From: Shewanella violacea DSS12
GTDB taxonomy: Bacteria; Pseudomonadota; Gammaproteobacteria; Enterobacterales; Shewanellaceae
DNA: 64,000 nucleotides
Assembly: GCF_000091325.1 (NCBI RefSeq)
Contig: NC_014012.1
Span: forward strand, 248,001 to 312,000
Direction of reading: 5' to 3'
Each line of letters starts with the position of its first letter. The first letter of the stretch is position 1. A model generated the notes under the pieces. The model ran no database searches, was not told where the DNA came from, and saw only the letters and a list, made by a program, of their open reading frames with translations. Position numbers and translations under genes: made by a program. Shown here one piece after another: positions 8,319 to 17,732 of the stretch.

Positions 8319-9179
8319 ATGACTGATATAACGCAATCAATGGCACTTGTGGTTCCTCATGGAAGCGGTAGCCTAGAAGCTTATGTTCATTCGGCACACA
8401 ACATTTCTATGTTGGAAGCCAAGCAGGAACATGAGTTGGCTAAGCGTTTACAGGAAACTGGAGATATACAGGCTGCAAAGCAGTTGATTATGTCCCATCT
8501 TCGTTTCGTTGTTCATGTCGCCAAGGGTTATAGCGGTTACGGCTTGCCCCAGGCTGATCTTATTCAAGAAGGCAACATTGGTCTGATGAAGGCGGTTAAG
8601 CGTTTCGATCCAAATGTTGGAGTTCGCTTAGTCTCTTTTGCCGTTCATTGGATTAAAGCCGAAATTCATGAGTATGTGCTTAAAAACTGGCGCATAGTGA
8701 AAGTCGCTACCACTAAAGCTCAACGCAAGCTGTTCTTCAACCTTCGTAAGTCGAAGAAACGTCTTGGTTGGTTTAGTGATGCTGAAGTGGGTATGGTTGC
8801 CGAGAATCTGGGCGTATCTAAGGCCGATGTGACCGAAATGGAGTCACGCATGGCTGCTCAAGATCCTGCGTTCGACCTTGCTAGCGATAATGACGATGAC
8901 ATTCAGGATTATGCACCAGCTCTGTACCTTGAAGATCACTCTTCAGATCTAGCGAATCAGGTCGAAACAGATAATTTTGAGGCCGATAATCAAACTCGTC
9001 TTCTGGCTGCCATCAAGACGCTTGATGAACGTAGCCAACATATTCTTCAAGCCCGTTGGTTGAATGAAGATAAGACAACGCTGCAAGAGCTAGCCGCAAC
9101 CTACCAAGTTTCTGCCGAACGTATCAGGCAGCTTGAGAAGAATGCCATGAACAAGCTCAAGGGTCGTATGGAAGCGTAA
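8319..9179 (+). CDS. rpoH: RNA polymerase heat-shock sigma factor RpoH (sigma-32)
   Basis: The 286-residue product is sigma-32, which directs RNA polymerase to heat-shock promoters. Region 2 is clear ([62 protein letters not shown]). The RpoH box specific to this family, [14 protein letters not shown], follows at about residue 131. Region 4 carries the -35 recognition helix ([20 protein letters not shown]). Length matches E. coli RpoH (284). It has its own strong terminator and is probably expressed separately from ftsYEX. Confidence 0.98.
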   Translation: MTDITQSMALVVPHGSGSLEAYVHSAHNISMLEAKQEHELAKRLQETGDIQAAKQLIMSHLRFVVHVAKGYSGYGLPQADLIQEGNIGLMKAVKRFDPNVGVRLVSFAVHWIKAEIHEYVLKNWRIVKVATTKAQRKLFFNLRKSKKRLGWFSDAEVGMVAENLGVSKADVTEMESRMAAQDPAFDLASDNDDDIQDYAPALYLEDHSSDLANQVETDNFEADNQTRLLAAIKTLDERSQHILQARWLNEDKTTLQELAATYQVSAERIRQLEKNAMNKLKGRMEA

Positions 9180-9207
9180 AGCTCACCAGATTCAAAGAGA
9201 ATATGAA

Positions 9208-9230
9208 AACCTGCTGCGGCAGGTTTTTTT
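9208..9230 (+). terminator. Rho-independent terminator of rpoH
   Basis: AACCTGC / GCAGGTT stem with a TGCG loop followed by a run of T, 28 bp after the rpoH stop. A textbook intrinsic terminator. Confidence 0.9.
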
Positions 9231-9276
9231 GTGTCTGGAACATTTATGCCGAGAGCCCATGGATGGAAAGCTATCG

Positions 9277-9453
9277 GGTTTGTATATGGATATACTTATC
9301 CCCGATCGCAGGGATAGCGATGGAGGGGGTTTGTGTCTGGATATACTTATCCCCGATCGCAGGGATAGCGATGGAGGGGGTTTGTGTCTGGATATACTTA
9401 TCCCCGATCGCAGGATAGCGATGGAGGGGGTTTGTGTCTGGAACATTTATGCT
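9277..9453. repeat. 51-bp direct repeat array behind rpoH
   Basis: Three tandem units (9277-9327, 9328-9378, 9379-9428; the third lacks one G) and a partial fourth. Each contains a CCCCGATCGCAGGGATAGCG segment with an ATCGC/GCGAT hairpin. The flanks before and after the array both read TGTCTGGAACATTTATGC. No spacer sequences, so not CRISPR. Confidence 0.9.
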
Positions 9454-9457
9454 TGAG

Positions 9458-9529
9458 TTCCTAGCTTCCTAGCTTCCTAGCTTCCTAGCTTTCTAGCTTT
9501 CTAGCTTTCTAGCTTTCTAGCTTCCTAGT
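9458..9529. repeat. Octamer array TT(C/T)CTAGC, nine units, overlapping the menE end
   Basis: Nine 8-bp units: four TTCCTAGC, four TTTCTAGC and one TTCCTAGT. On the minus strand the array supplies the last menE codons (ELGS) and its TAG stop at 9517-9519. Confidence 0.9.
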
Positions 9530-11001
9530 TCCTTCCCCAATACCGCCTCAATTATCTGTTTGCGCGATATCTTCAAACTGGTTTGCTCGACCTCAGGCCA
9601 GAGATAGTATTGGCGAGGGCGTTTAAAGCGGGCGGCTTGGCTGCAGACTAAGGTATCTAGCTCACTTTGCTGCGGGATATAGCCCTTGATGATCGCGGCA
9701 GGCAAGTTACCAAACTCGTCATGGGCCAGAGGAAAGATGATAGCCTCTTCAATCTCTGGGTGCTGCTTGAGTATCGCCTCTATCTCTTCTGGTTGGATAT
9801 TTTCACCACCAGAGATAAACATGTTGTCACAGCGACCTAAGATGCACAGGTTGCCGTCATCATTCCAATAACCTCTGTCTTTGGTAAAAAACCAGCCATC
9901 GGGACCCACTGGAAGTGTTATCTGTTTTTCATTCTTTGTTAGAGCATGAGTTTGAGGATCGGTAACAGAATGCTCAGGAGGATGAGGCGTGAGATAACCC
10001 AGGAAGAGTGTTTTTCCCCTGACATAGATCTTATTATCTTGAATCTTAAGTTCTCGTCCCGGTAGTAGATGACCACTACTGCCATCTTCATTGGCATAAC
10101 CTGTGGTGATTTGAGAGCCCATCTCTGTCATACCATAGCTGGTAAAACTAGGTACATTTAACGTTTTCAATTGAGCTAAAAGAGTTGAAGATATTGCCCC
10201 GCCTCCAAGCAGAAGCGCCTTAACCAATTTAAGACTGCTGGGGTCTTGTTTTAATAGCCTGATCAGCTGAGTCGACACCAATGAGAGATGGGTGATCTTA
10301 TCTCTGGCTAATTGCTCCGAGATTTTTGACTCTCTATCTTGTAATACCACAGATGCGCCAGCTAAGACGCAGCGGTTGATGATTGCCAGACCGCCAATAT
10401 GAAACATCGGCAAGGTTAGCAGCCAGCTATCACTGGATTGCAGAGGTATGAAGCAGCGGGAGCCTTCGGCATTTTCAATATGGTTATTGAGGCTGTGCAA
10501 CGCGGCCTTGGGCTGACCTATGCTACCCGAGGTGAGAATAATATTGACGGGGAGCTTGGCATCGATGCTTTTTGCAAGGGAGTCGCTCGATAGGCTCATG
10601 TCTATGGCTAAGACTAGTTTTGTATGGGTTAGTAGGTCCTGGCTTAATAAGTCTTGATGCAGCTCTCCCGCCCAGACATGGCTCAATGCATATCTCTCGA
10701 CGAGCTCGGTTAGCTGTGTCTGAGGAAAGCGTGGTGAGAGTGGGCAAAAGAGTATGCCTTGATCGATACATGCCCAGTAAAGCATGATCAATTCGACTGA
10801 GTTATTGTCAATACAGGCGAGCCTGTCTCCTCTTGTTAAGCCTGCGGCTAGAAGTTGCTCACCTAGGCATATGACCCTCTGACTCAGGGATAAATAGCTG
10901 AGCGCCGTGTTGAGCCCCTTGCTGCGCCAGCTTATCGCTACCGCCTGTGGATGAGTGTTCGCCGACTGATGCAGGGGAGAGATAACAGGGACTCGTTGCA
11001 A
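9517..11001 (-). CDS. menE: o-Succinylbenzoate--CoA ligase MenE
   Basis: MenE activates o-succinylbenzoate to its CoA thioester in menaquinone synthesis. The 494-residue protein has the adenylate-forming core: ILTSGSIGQPKA (P-loop-like, TSGS instead of the common TSGT), SYGMTEMGSQ, TKDRGYW, GGENIQPEEIE and the C-terminal lysine motif LKISRK. The start is TTG at 10999-11001, supported by a very strong AGGAGG ribosome site 4-5 nt upstream; no ATG lies nearby. Last gene of menD-menH-menC-menE. Its C-terminal residues and stop codon lie inside a tandem octamer repeat, so the 3' end may vary between strains. Confidence 0.95.
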   Translation of the reverse strand: MQRVPVISPLHQSANTHPQAVAISWRSKGLNTALSYLSLSQRVICLGEQLLAAGLTRGDRLACIDNNSVELIMLYWACIDQGILFCPLSPRFPQTQLTELVERYALSHVWAGELHQDLLSQDLLTHTKLVLAIDMSLSSDSLAKSIDAKLPVNIILTSGSIGQPKAALHSLNNHIENAEGSRCFIPLQSSDSWLLTLPMFHIGGLAIINRCVLAGASVVLQDRESKISEQLARDKITHLSLVSTQLIRLLKQDPSSLKLVKALLLGGGAISSTLLAQLKTLNVPSFTSYGMTEMGSQITTGYANEDGSSGHLLPGRELKIQDNKIYVRGKTLFLGYLTPHPPEHSVTDPQTHALTKNEKQITLPVGPDGWFFTKDRGYWNDDGNLCILGRCDNMFISGGENIQPEEIEAILKQHPEIEEAIIFPLAHDEFGNLPAAIIKGYIPQQSELDTLVCSQAARFKRPRQYYLWPEVEQTSLKISRKQIIEAVLGKELGS

Positions 11002-11015
11002 GGGACCTCCTCTAC

Positions 11016-12083
11016 CTAGACAGATTTTATCAAGTTGAGATCATCACACCTAAGGCATTTAGTCTTGCCAGACTCTATGATCAAATCTGTGCTAAATGCG
11101 CCTAAAGTATCTAGCCCCGGAGCCTCATCAGGCGACATTATCTGGTTTAATCTTGCTAAAGCCTCAATGCCTAAGCTGGCCTCTAGGCTGGAGCTCAATA
11201 TGGTTCGCACGCCATATAGGTCGGCTTGATGCTGTAATTTTTGTATCTTCTCTAATGTGCCCATTAGCATAGGCTTGATGATTAGCGCCGTTAGGCCAGG
11301 CTGCATTTCAAACTTGAATGTTGGCTCGTTAAGGGTTTCATCTAATGCCCAGGGCATGCCTATGGCTCGATAGAACATTGGGTTATCGTTATGGTCGATG
11401 CAAGGCTCTTCTATGTACTCGATGGCGTGGATAGGCAGACAGGCGGCAAATTCGATGGCCTGCTCTAAGGTGAAGCCACGGTTGGCATCGAGTCTGAGTT
11501 TTAGATCGGGTCTTATGGCCAGCACTTGATGGACAAGCTGGATCTCTTCTTCCAATGAGGCTTGGGCGACTTTTATCTTAACCGAATGTGTGTCCCTGCT
11601 TAGGGCGCGAACTCGGTCGTGCAAGGTGCTAATGGGATCGCCTTCCGTGTGATAGATGAGCGGGATGACAGTATTTTTCCGCTGTGACAGGCCTGAATCA
11701 TCGAGTTGGCCGATAAGCTTGGCATAGAGCAGACTCAGGCCGAATGCGAGTGACGGGTATTGCGTCTCATCGGCTAGATCTAACAGATGGATTAGCGGCT
11801 TATCTATGAGGGAGTCGAGTCGCTCTACTAGCTGTTGGCTAACATCTTCCATGCTTTCCTGACTGAAGCCCATCAAGGGATGACCATCAATATCCAGGCC
11901 AGACAATGGACTTATCTCAACTAACTCGGTGCGTAAGTCTGCTGTTTTCGCGGCTTCCGAGTTGCCCTTTACTTGCAGCCTGAGAACCAGTCCGCTACGT
12001 TGATCGATTCGCTGTTTGCCGACGGGAAGCAGTTTATCCAGAGGGATCTGGTAAGAATATAGCTGAGCCGAGGAGATGATCAT
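11016..12083 (-). CDS. menC: o-Succinylbenzoate synthase MenC
   Basis: MenC dehydrates SHCHC to o-succinylbenzoate and belongs to the enolase superfamily. In the 355-residue product the family residues are visible in order: KIKV (KxK acid/base lysines), RLDANRGFT (metal Asp), YIEEPCID (metal Glu), LDETLNE (metal Asp) and LIIKPMLMGT (second catalytic Lys). I chose the ATG at 12081-12083, which overlaps the menH stop as ATGA, over the upstream in-frame ATG at 12122. The 4-bp overlap indicates translational coupling. Confidence 0.95.
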   Translation of the reverse strand: MIISSAQLYSYQIPLDKLLPVGKQRIDQRSGLVLRLQVKGNSEAAKTADLRTELVEISPLSGLDIDGHPLMGFSQESMEDVSQQLVERLDSLIDKPLIHLLDLADETQYPSLAFGLSLLYAKLIGQLDDSGLSQRKNTVIPLIYHTEGDPISTLHDRVRALSRDTHSVKIKVAQASLEEEIQLVHQVLAIRPDLKLRLDANRGFTLEQAIEFAACLPIHAIEYIEEPCIDHNDNPMFYRAIGMPWALDETLNEPTFKFEMQPGLTALIIKPMLMGTLEKIQKLQHQADLYGVRTILSSSLEASLGIEALARLNQIMSPDEAPGLDTLGAFSTDLIIESGKTKCLRCDDLNLIKSV

Positions 12084-12862
12084 TGAGGAGTCTCTGTGAG
12101 TTGTAATATCAATTGCTGACAAAATTTATCCGTAGCAGCCAGATGCACATTATGCCCGGCTTGCTCGAATTGATGCACTGTTAATTGTGACTTGTGCTGC
12201 CAGTCTAGTGCCAGGGCTAAAAACTTACTGTCATTTTTTCCAACGTAGTAATGACAGGGAGTTGGGATCTGATTGGGTAACTGAGATAGATCTTCTTGAA
12301 CGGCCAGGGATGTTGCCAGGTAGATAGACTGCAGTCCTTGAGCACAATTTTTGCTGCGCGTTTCGACCAAGGCTTGGCGTTTGGACTCAGATAGCTCGGA
12401 AAATACGCCTTGTTGATACCAGGCATTGAGAAACTTATGCATATTCTGGCAAGCGAGTCTGGCGTTCCACATCTCATCGTTGCTGAGTCTGGCTTGTCTA
12501 TCTCTGCTGCAGGTGAGTCCGGGGTGAGCGGACTCTAGATGTAAACTGAGGATCTGCTCGCTGTATTGCCGGGCAATATGCAGCGAGATACGGCCACCGA
12601 GTGAGTATCCCAGTAGATGGTATCTGTTTATGTCCAGAGCCGATATGGATTGATGAACTTGAGTCGCCACCCGATACAAGCCAGGAGTGTCGAGTGTCAG
12701 TGCTGGGCTGTCTCCGTGTCCTGGCAAGTCGATGCAGATGCAGTAAAAATGTTTGCTCAGTTCAGGTAGCACAGAGGCCCAATCGGCTCCACTCCCCAGG
12801 AAGCCATGGATCATGACCAGAGCCGGTTTAATTTTGTTACCGTGGCAAGTCAAGGCCAGCAT
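12080..12862 (-). CDS. menH: SHCHC synthase MenH (alpha/beta hydrolase)
   Basis: MenH eliminates pyruvate from SEPHCHC to give SHCHC. The 260-residue alpha/beta-hydrolase fold shows the oxyanion HGFLGSGADW, DLPGHGDSP, the nucleophile elbow GYSLGGR with its Ser, and the catalytic His in AGHNVHL. Its start codon overlaps the menD stop by one base (TAATG), and its own stop overlaps menC, so menDHC are tightly coupled. Length is near that of E. coli MenH. Confidence 0.93.
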   Translation of the reverse strand: MLALTCHGNKIKPALVMIHGFLGSGADWASVLPELSKHFYCICIDLPGHGDSPALTLDTPGLYRVATQVHQSISALDINRYHLLGYSLGGRISLHIARQYSEQILSLHLESAHPGLTCSRDRQARLSNDEMWNARLACQNMHKFLNAWYQQGVFSELSESKRQALVETRSKNCAQGLQSIYLATSLAVQEDLSQLPNQIPTPCHYYVGKNDSKFLALALDWQHKSQLTVHQFEQAGHNVHLAATDKFCQQLILQLTETPQ

Positions 12863-14571
12863 TAGTTTTGCTTGACCCAGGAAGCGATTTTAGCAATCTG
12901 TTGACTGGCCTGATCTTGCGCCACTGTCACTTCGATAACTGAGGGACCATTAAATTCAATGGCATCCTGATAGGCTGCATGGAAACCCTCGATATCATCG
13001 ACCTGGTTGTAGGCTATGCCAAACATGGCGGCACCATAACCAAACTCCAAGCCATGGGAGAGGCGGTAGTAATCGTTTCTTAACTTCTCATCTTGGATTG
13101 GTAATAAGTTGAAGATGTTACCGCCATCGTTGTTTAAGATCACCAGGACAAAAGGTGTCTTCATGGTACGTGCTATGGCAAGGGAGTTAAGATCGTGCAG
13201 CTGGGATATATCGCCTATGACTAAGGTGGTTAACGTCTTGCAGTGCTTGGCTATGCCACAAGCCGTTGCCAATAGCCCATCGATACCAGATGCTCCTCGG
13301 TTCGTGTAAACCGAGCCGTATTCCGGGGTCATAGGGGCAAACATATCATAGAGACGCACGGGCAGGCTGTTGCCAATAAATAACTGCTGTGATGGTGTCT
13401 GTGATTTGGCGATGCTACGTATTACCATGGCCTCACCAAATTCACCATTGTCTATCTGGTGCTGGAACAGGGTTTCCAGGCTGTCATTGACTTGAGTCAG
13501 CTGCAGAGCCCAGTTGACCTGTGAAGATCTAGGCCATGGCAGTGAGGCAAATGTGTGCAGATCACACAGCCATACTTGTTTGGTGCTATGGCTGGGATCT
13601 AGCTGCATCTGTGCTGGCAGGACTTGCCAATAACGCTTCCATTTTTGCTCCGCAAGATAGCTGATTAATCGTTTCGATATCAGACGACCACCGAAGACTA
13701 AGACGCGTTCGGCCTGTTGTAAAATCGCCTTGGCCTTAGGCTGATCGAGTAATTGGTCTATATTGCCAATAACGCTTGGGTGTTGTCTGAGCTGAGACTG
13801 AGCATCTGTGAGCAGTGGCCAACCAAGCTTTTGTGATAACAGGATCAAGGCTTCCGGTGATTCTTTAGGGGATAGAGTGCCGGCAATGATCACCCCCTTG
13901 CCATGAACGAAGCGTGCCAAGGATTCTTGGCTGGGTATGCTCTGCAATTTAGCACTGGAATATTGAACATAGGATTGACTGGTATCTTGCCAGATTCCTA
14001 AGGTACTCAGGTATTTGGTAAAGTTGGCGCTCATGGTGGAAGGGTATAAGGGTTCTCGGTACATGCAGTTGATGTGCACGGGTCGACTCTGATTACTGAT
14101 GGCTTCATCTATCTTAGCCAGGAGAGATTCGGGGCGAATAGCGAGATCCGGTGTAGGTAGGTTTATCTGTTTAGCGTACTGAGAAAAAATTGCTGGCTGC
14201 ACTATGGCTTGATTGGCGCCGCAGTCGAGAAGTTCCGGTGGTCTATCTCCTGACAGTACGATGAGAGGGACATGGGTCAACCAGGCTTCAATTATCGCAG
14301 GATAAAGGTTGGCAACAGCGGTTCCCGATGTGGTAATTATCGCGACAGGAGCCAGGCTTGCTTTGGCTAAACCTAAAGCCATAAACCCCAAGCCTCGTTC
14401 GTCAAAATGCAGATGTTGTTGCAACTTCGTCTGTTTAGCGGCGGCCAAGGTCAAGGGAGTCGAGCGCGAGCCCGGTGCCATACACACATGTTGTACCCCC
14501 AAACGCGCAAGCTCCTCTAAGATCAGGGTGCCCCATAACAAGTTAAGTTCGGCTGTCTTTTCGATCTGCAT
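12862..14571 (-). CDS. menD: SEPHCHC synthase MenD
   Basis: MenD is the thiamine-diphosphate enzyme that joins 2-oxoglutarate to isochorismate, the first committed step of menaquinone synthesis. The 569-residue protein has the catalytic-Glu-type segment [33 protein letters not shown] and [15 protein letters not shown]. The ThDP-Mg motif runs from [12 protein letters not shown] to [13 protein letters not shown]. Length is normal. First gene of the men operon. In shewanellae menaquinone feeds many anaerobic respiratory chains. The ribosome site is weak. Confidence 0.97.
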   Translation of the reverse strand: MQIEKTAELNLLWGTLILEELARLGVQHVCMAPGSRSTPLTLAAAKQTKLQQHLHFDERGLGFMALGLAKASLAPVAIITTSGTAVANLYPAIIEAWLTHVPLIVLSGDRPPELLDCGANQAIVQPAIFSQYAKQINLPTPDLAIRPESLLAKIDEAISNQSRPVHINCMYREPLYPSTMSANFTKYLSTLGIWQDTSQSYVQYSSAKLQSIPSQESLARFVHGKGVIIAGTLSPKESPEALILLSQKLGWPLLTDAQSQLRQHPSVIGNIDQLLDQPKAKAILQQAERVLVFGGRLISKRLISYLAEQKWKRYWQVLPAQMQLDPSHSTKQVWLCDLHTFASLPWPRSSQVNWALQLTQVNDSLETLFQHQIDNGEFGEAMVIRSIAKSQTPSQQLFIGNSLPVRLYDMFAPMTPEYGSVYTNRGASGIDGLLATACGIAKHCKTLTTLVIGDISQLHDLNSLAIARTMKTPFVLVILNNDGGNIFNLLPIQDEKLRNDYYRLSHGLEFGYGAAMFGIAYNQVDDIEGFHAAYQDAIEFNGPSVIEVTVAQDQASQQIAKIASWVKQN

Positions 14572-14701
14572 AGATAGTTACCATAAAGTTGATATCGCTA
14601 GTCTAGCGTGAAGTTGGGGGGATTTCTAAGCTAAACCACATAGTTTATGCATTAGTTAGCTTTCTAGTTCGTGGTCAATGAACTCTAGGTGTGAAATTAA
14701 T

Positions 14702-15142
14702 TTATTCGTCCCGGTTATCTATCCACTCACTCATGACCACATGGGTTTTTATTTTGATGATATCGGTTTGGGAATCGATAAACTCTCTGATCTCATGGAG
14801 GCGTTTCATCGAAGGGGCCCGCACATAGACTAAGAGATCCATATCTCCAGTGATCCCCCGGCAAGTCACTACCTCGGGAATGGAATGGAAAACGGGAACA
14901 ACATCGGCACAACGCGGGCATCTGTGCTGGATCTCGAAGTAGGCAGATACTCCCTCTTTTTGCGATTCGCTAAGTAGTACCTGGTAGCCACGTATGATAC
15001 CTGTGCTCTCGAGCTTCTTAATTCGCTCGGAGACAGCCGAACGAGACAAACTCACTGCCTCGGAGATGTTGGATATGCTCTGTCTGGCATTTTCTCTTAA
15101 CGCCTTGATGATCGCCTTATCGAACTTGTCTAATTGATCCAC
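14702..15142 (-). CDS. AsnC/Lrp-family transcriptional regulator
   Basis: A 146-residue regulator with an N-terminal winged helix (IKALRENARQSISNISEAV, then SLSRSAVSERIKKLESTGII) and a C-terminal RAM/Lrp ligand domain (PEVVTCRGITGDMDLLVYV). It carries an unusual CPRC motif at about residues 75-78 in the linker or first RAM strand, which could be a redox or metal site (inference). It is divergent from the YjeH-like exporter gene, so control of that exporter in response to an amino acid is likely. The 300-bp divergent region contains a CCGAC/GTCGG operator candidate. Confidence 0.92.
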   Translation of the reverse strand: MDQLDKFDKAIIKALRENARQSISNISEAVSLSRSAVSERIKKLESTGIIRGYQVLLSESQKEGVSAYFEIQHRCPRCADVVPVFHSIPEVVTCRGITGDMDLLVYVRAPSMKRLHEIREFIDSQTDIIKIKTHVVMSEWIDNRDE

Positions 15143-15443
15143 CTAATACTCCTGATCACCTATGTGTCGCTGTTACTTGTTGCCAACTATTTGTCGGAAA
15201 TAATGACTATAACCGACGTTTTGTCGGCGCATAACTCAAATCCGTTGGTTGAATACGACAGTTTGTATCGAGAGCTAAGTTTATACTAATGGAGCATATC
15301 CCCATAGTTATGGGGGTGTGAAAAGTATTTAGGCCAAATTTAACTCCATAATTATATCAGCCTTGCACCAACGATTTGATGGTTGTCTGTGATATTAACA
15401 ATCAATAGGGTAGGGCTGCTATAGCAGTATAAGGGCAAGGTAG
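15143..15443. promoter_or_regulatory. Divergent lrp-type / yjeH-like control region
   Basis: CCGAC-GTTTT-GTCGG is a perfect inverted repeat at 15213-15227. A further TTGTCGG lies at about 15191-15197 and a TACGACAGTTTGTATCG near-palindrome at about 15266-15282. Repeated half-sites over 90 bp fit binding by an octameric Lrp-type regulator encoded just to the left. Confidence 0.5.
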
Positions 15444-16709
15444 ATGGATCAGATAAAGGGAACAATTGGGCGCTGGCAGGGGGCAGGCTTGATGGCGACA
15501 ACGTTATTGGGCACAGGAGTATTTATCTTGCCACAGATGACGATAGCAACGGCAGGTAATGATGCCTTACTCGCATGGCTGCTACTAACGCTTGCAATCA
15601 TACCAGTCACACTGATTTTTGGTCGATTAGCCGGGGCTTTTCCCCATGCCGCCGGACCTGCATATTTTGTCGAGAAGGCATTTGGTCGGACTGCGGGGAG
15701 AACGATAGGATTGATTTTCCTCTTGGTGGTGCCACTCGCTGCCCCTGCCGCTATCTTAATGACATTTCAATTTGTCGATGCCATGGTGCCAGTATCAGGC
15801 TGGAGTCAGATAGCTATGGAGCTAGGCTTGCTAGTTTTGCTATTTTTACTTAATTTCAGAGGTATACATGTCTCTGCCAAGCTGCAATTTGTACTGACAA
15901 TAGCCATTGTCAGTGTTGTGGTCTTGATGTTTGGTGCCGGTGGATTGAATCTGCATAAGCTGGAGTCTATATCTAGAGTAACCTCCAGTGATGCAAGTTT
16001 AATCATGGCTGCTGCAGGTATCGCTTTCTGGAGTTTCTTAGGGGTGGAAGCCATGACTCATTTGGCCAATGACTTTAAAGATCCTAAGAAAGACATGATC
16101 CCTGCCATGATGATAGGCACTGTCTTAGTGGGAGTGGTTTATCTCGCGTGTACAGGACTCTTACTGATGACCCCAGTTGAGACTGGGACAGGTTTAGCCA
16201 TGGTAGCAAGCTTCGATAACCTGCTTGGTGGTTATGGTGCTCAAGTGATTGGTATTTTAGGCATAGCGGGTGGTTTGGCGACTGTAAATGTATATACGGC
16301 CAGCGTTTCTCGCTTGTTGTGGAGCTTTAGTCGGGAGGGCATATTGCCGGGTTATTTTGCTTCTCTCAATCGCCATCAGGTTCCTGCAAGAGCGCTGGCT
16401 GCCGTGTTACTCGCCATGGCCTTAGTCATAGTCTTAACCCATATTTCGGGCCAAGAGCTTGAACATCTGATTGCATGGACCAATGGTGTGTTTGTTATCA
16501 TTTATCTGATGTCTATGCTCGCCGCGGCAAAACTACTGAGTAAGCGTTACTTACCTCTGGTGGCGATAGGCAGTCTGTTCTGCATCATGCTTGGTTTTGC
16601 CTTGGGGTCGAGCATGCTATATGCGCTGATCATGATCTTAGTGGTTGCACCGATTTTATGGTGGCAGAAGAATCATCTCTCACGTAAGCAAGAGCTGCAA
16701 GCTGCCTAG
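15444..16709 (+). CDS. YjeH-like amino-acid exporter (APC superfamily)
   Basis: A 421-residue APC-superfamily membrane protein with about 12 hydrophobic helices. The first helix has the substrate-binding signature GLMATTLLGTGVFILPQM, followed by FPHAAGPAYFVEKAFG and FWSFLGVEAMTHLANDFKDP. It most resembles E. coli YjeH, an exporter of L-methionine and branched-chain amino acids. Whether this protein exports the same substrates is inferred. Divergence from an Lrp-type regulator fits that role, since such exporters are often induced by their substrate through Lrp-like proteins. Confidence 0.85.
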   Translation: MDQIKGTIGRWQGAGLMATTLLGTGVFILPQMTIATAGNDALLAWLLLTLAIIPVTLIFGRLAGAFPHAAGPAYFVEKAFGRTAGRTIGLIFLLVVPLAAPAAILMTFQFVDAMVPVSGWSQIAMELGLLVLLFLLNFRGIHVSAKLQFVLTIAIVSVVVLMFGAGGLNLHKLESISRVTSSDASLIMAAAGIAFWSFLGVEAMTHLANDFKDPKKDMIPAMMIGTVLVGVVYLACTGLLLMTPVETGTGLAMVASFDNLLGGYGAQVIGILGIAGGLATVNVYTASVSRLLWSFSREGILPGYFASLNRHQVPARALAAVLLAMALVIVLTHISGQELEHLIAWTNGVFVIIYLMSMLAAAKLLSKRYLPLVAIGSLFCIMLGFALGSSMLYALIMILVVAPILWWQKNHLSRKQELQAA

Positions 16710-16840
16710 GTTAGCTTATTGTGGAAAGCTCCGAATTTGCCATAAATAAACGGGATTCTGTGAGAGATAAACCTGAGCATATTCGGATTTTCTGTTCTAT
16801 ATTTTTAACTCTAAGTTAAATGATTTGTGGAGGATATAGA

Positions 16841-17665
16841 ATGGATTCAGCCGCATTACTCAGTCATATAGATGAGTTACCACGCTTACCTAAGGCGGTC
16901 AGCGAGTTGCTCGATCTGGTTAACAATGATGCTGCCTCGGTGGCAGAAATAACCGAAAAAATCTCTCACGATCCCCTCGTCAGCGCCCGAATTTTACGGC
17001 TAGTCAATTCGGCTCATTATGGTCGCAGCAGGGAGGTAGGTTCAATAGATGAAGCTGTGGTTCGTTTGGGTATGCAAACCCTGAGAACCTTAGTAATAGC
17101 ATCGGCGGTAATTGGTGCCGTGCCTATTATCGCAGGTATTGACCTGGGTGAGTTCTGGGGGAAAACATTCGAGGTTTCTCTCTATGGGCAGGAGCTTGCC
17201 AAGCGATGTGGTGCAGCTCCGGATACGGCATTTACCTGTGGCATATTGCACGATATTGGTGAGCTGCTCATTGCCACAATCGAGCCTGATAAATCGGCTA
17301 AAATTCGTGAGCTCGCTGCCAATGGTGATAAAAAGTCACTCATAGAGCAAGACATCTTGGGCTATGAGTCGGCAGATGTTGCTGCATTATTGGCAAAAAA
17401 CTGGAATTTCTCCCCTGAACTTGTCGAAGGAATAAAGTATCAAAACCATCCCTATAAAGCCGATCCCTTCTCTAAGCAGGCGGCGTTATTAGCGCTTTCT
17501 CATATAGTGTTAGATGAGTGGGATGAGGTCGATGAAAATGAGAGAACCAGTTGGCTATCCCAACAAGCGACGGCTGTAGGTTTGAAAATGGAAGTTGGGG
17601 GGCTACAGGATAAGATACTAGAATTGAGAGGCAAAGGCTTGGATATTGCCAAGCAATTGACCTAA
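16841..17665 (+). CDS. HDOD-domain signalling protein
   Basis: A 274-residue single-domain HDOD protein (about residues 7-200). It shows the family pattern IDELPRLPKAVSELLDLVNN, ISHDPLVSARILRLVNSAHYG and AVVRLGMQTLRTLVIASAV. A partly degraded HD-like site CGILHDIGELLIA follows. HDOD domains are related to HD phosphohydrolases but usually lack the full metal site; roles in c-di-GMP networks, chemotaxis or stress signalling are known. The start at 16841 has a GGAGG ribosome site 8 nt upstream; the ATG at 16820 does not. Substrate or partner unknown. Confidence 0.88.
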   Translation: MDSAALLSHIDELPRLPKAVSELLDLVNNDAASVAEITEKISHDPLVSARILRLVNSAHYGRSREVGSIDEAVVRLGMQTLRTLVIASAVIGAVPIIAGIDLGEFWGKTFEVSLYGQELAKRCGAAPDTAFTCGILHDIGELLIATIEPDKSAKIRELAANGDKKSLIEQDILGYESADVAALLAKNWNFSPELVEGIKYQNHPYKADPFSKQAALLALSHIVLDEWDEVDENERTSWLSQQATAVGLKMEVGGLQDKILELRGKGLDIAKQLT

Positions 17666-17732
17666 ATTTCAATATCCACAATGAGTCTATTCCTGGGTAA
17701 GTATCAGGGCTCAGCCTCCTAACAGCTAGCCG

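Noticed and set aside
9277..9430. CRISPR array
   Set aside because: Units are directly adjacent with no unique spacers, and no cas genes are near. The same applies to the 57-bp repeats at 1-300.
9192..9456. Three short frames in the 51-bp array behind rpoH
   Set aside because: They exist only because 51 is a multiple of three; products are repeats of IYLSPIAG or SGISISRHK types with no start context.
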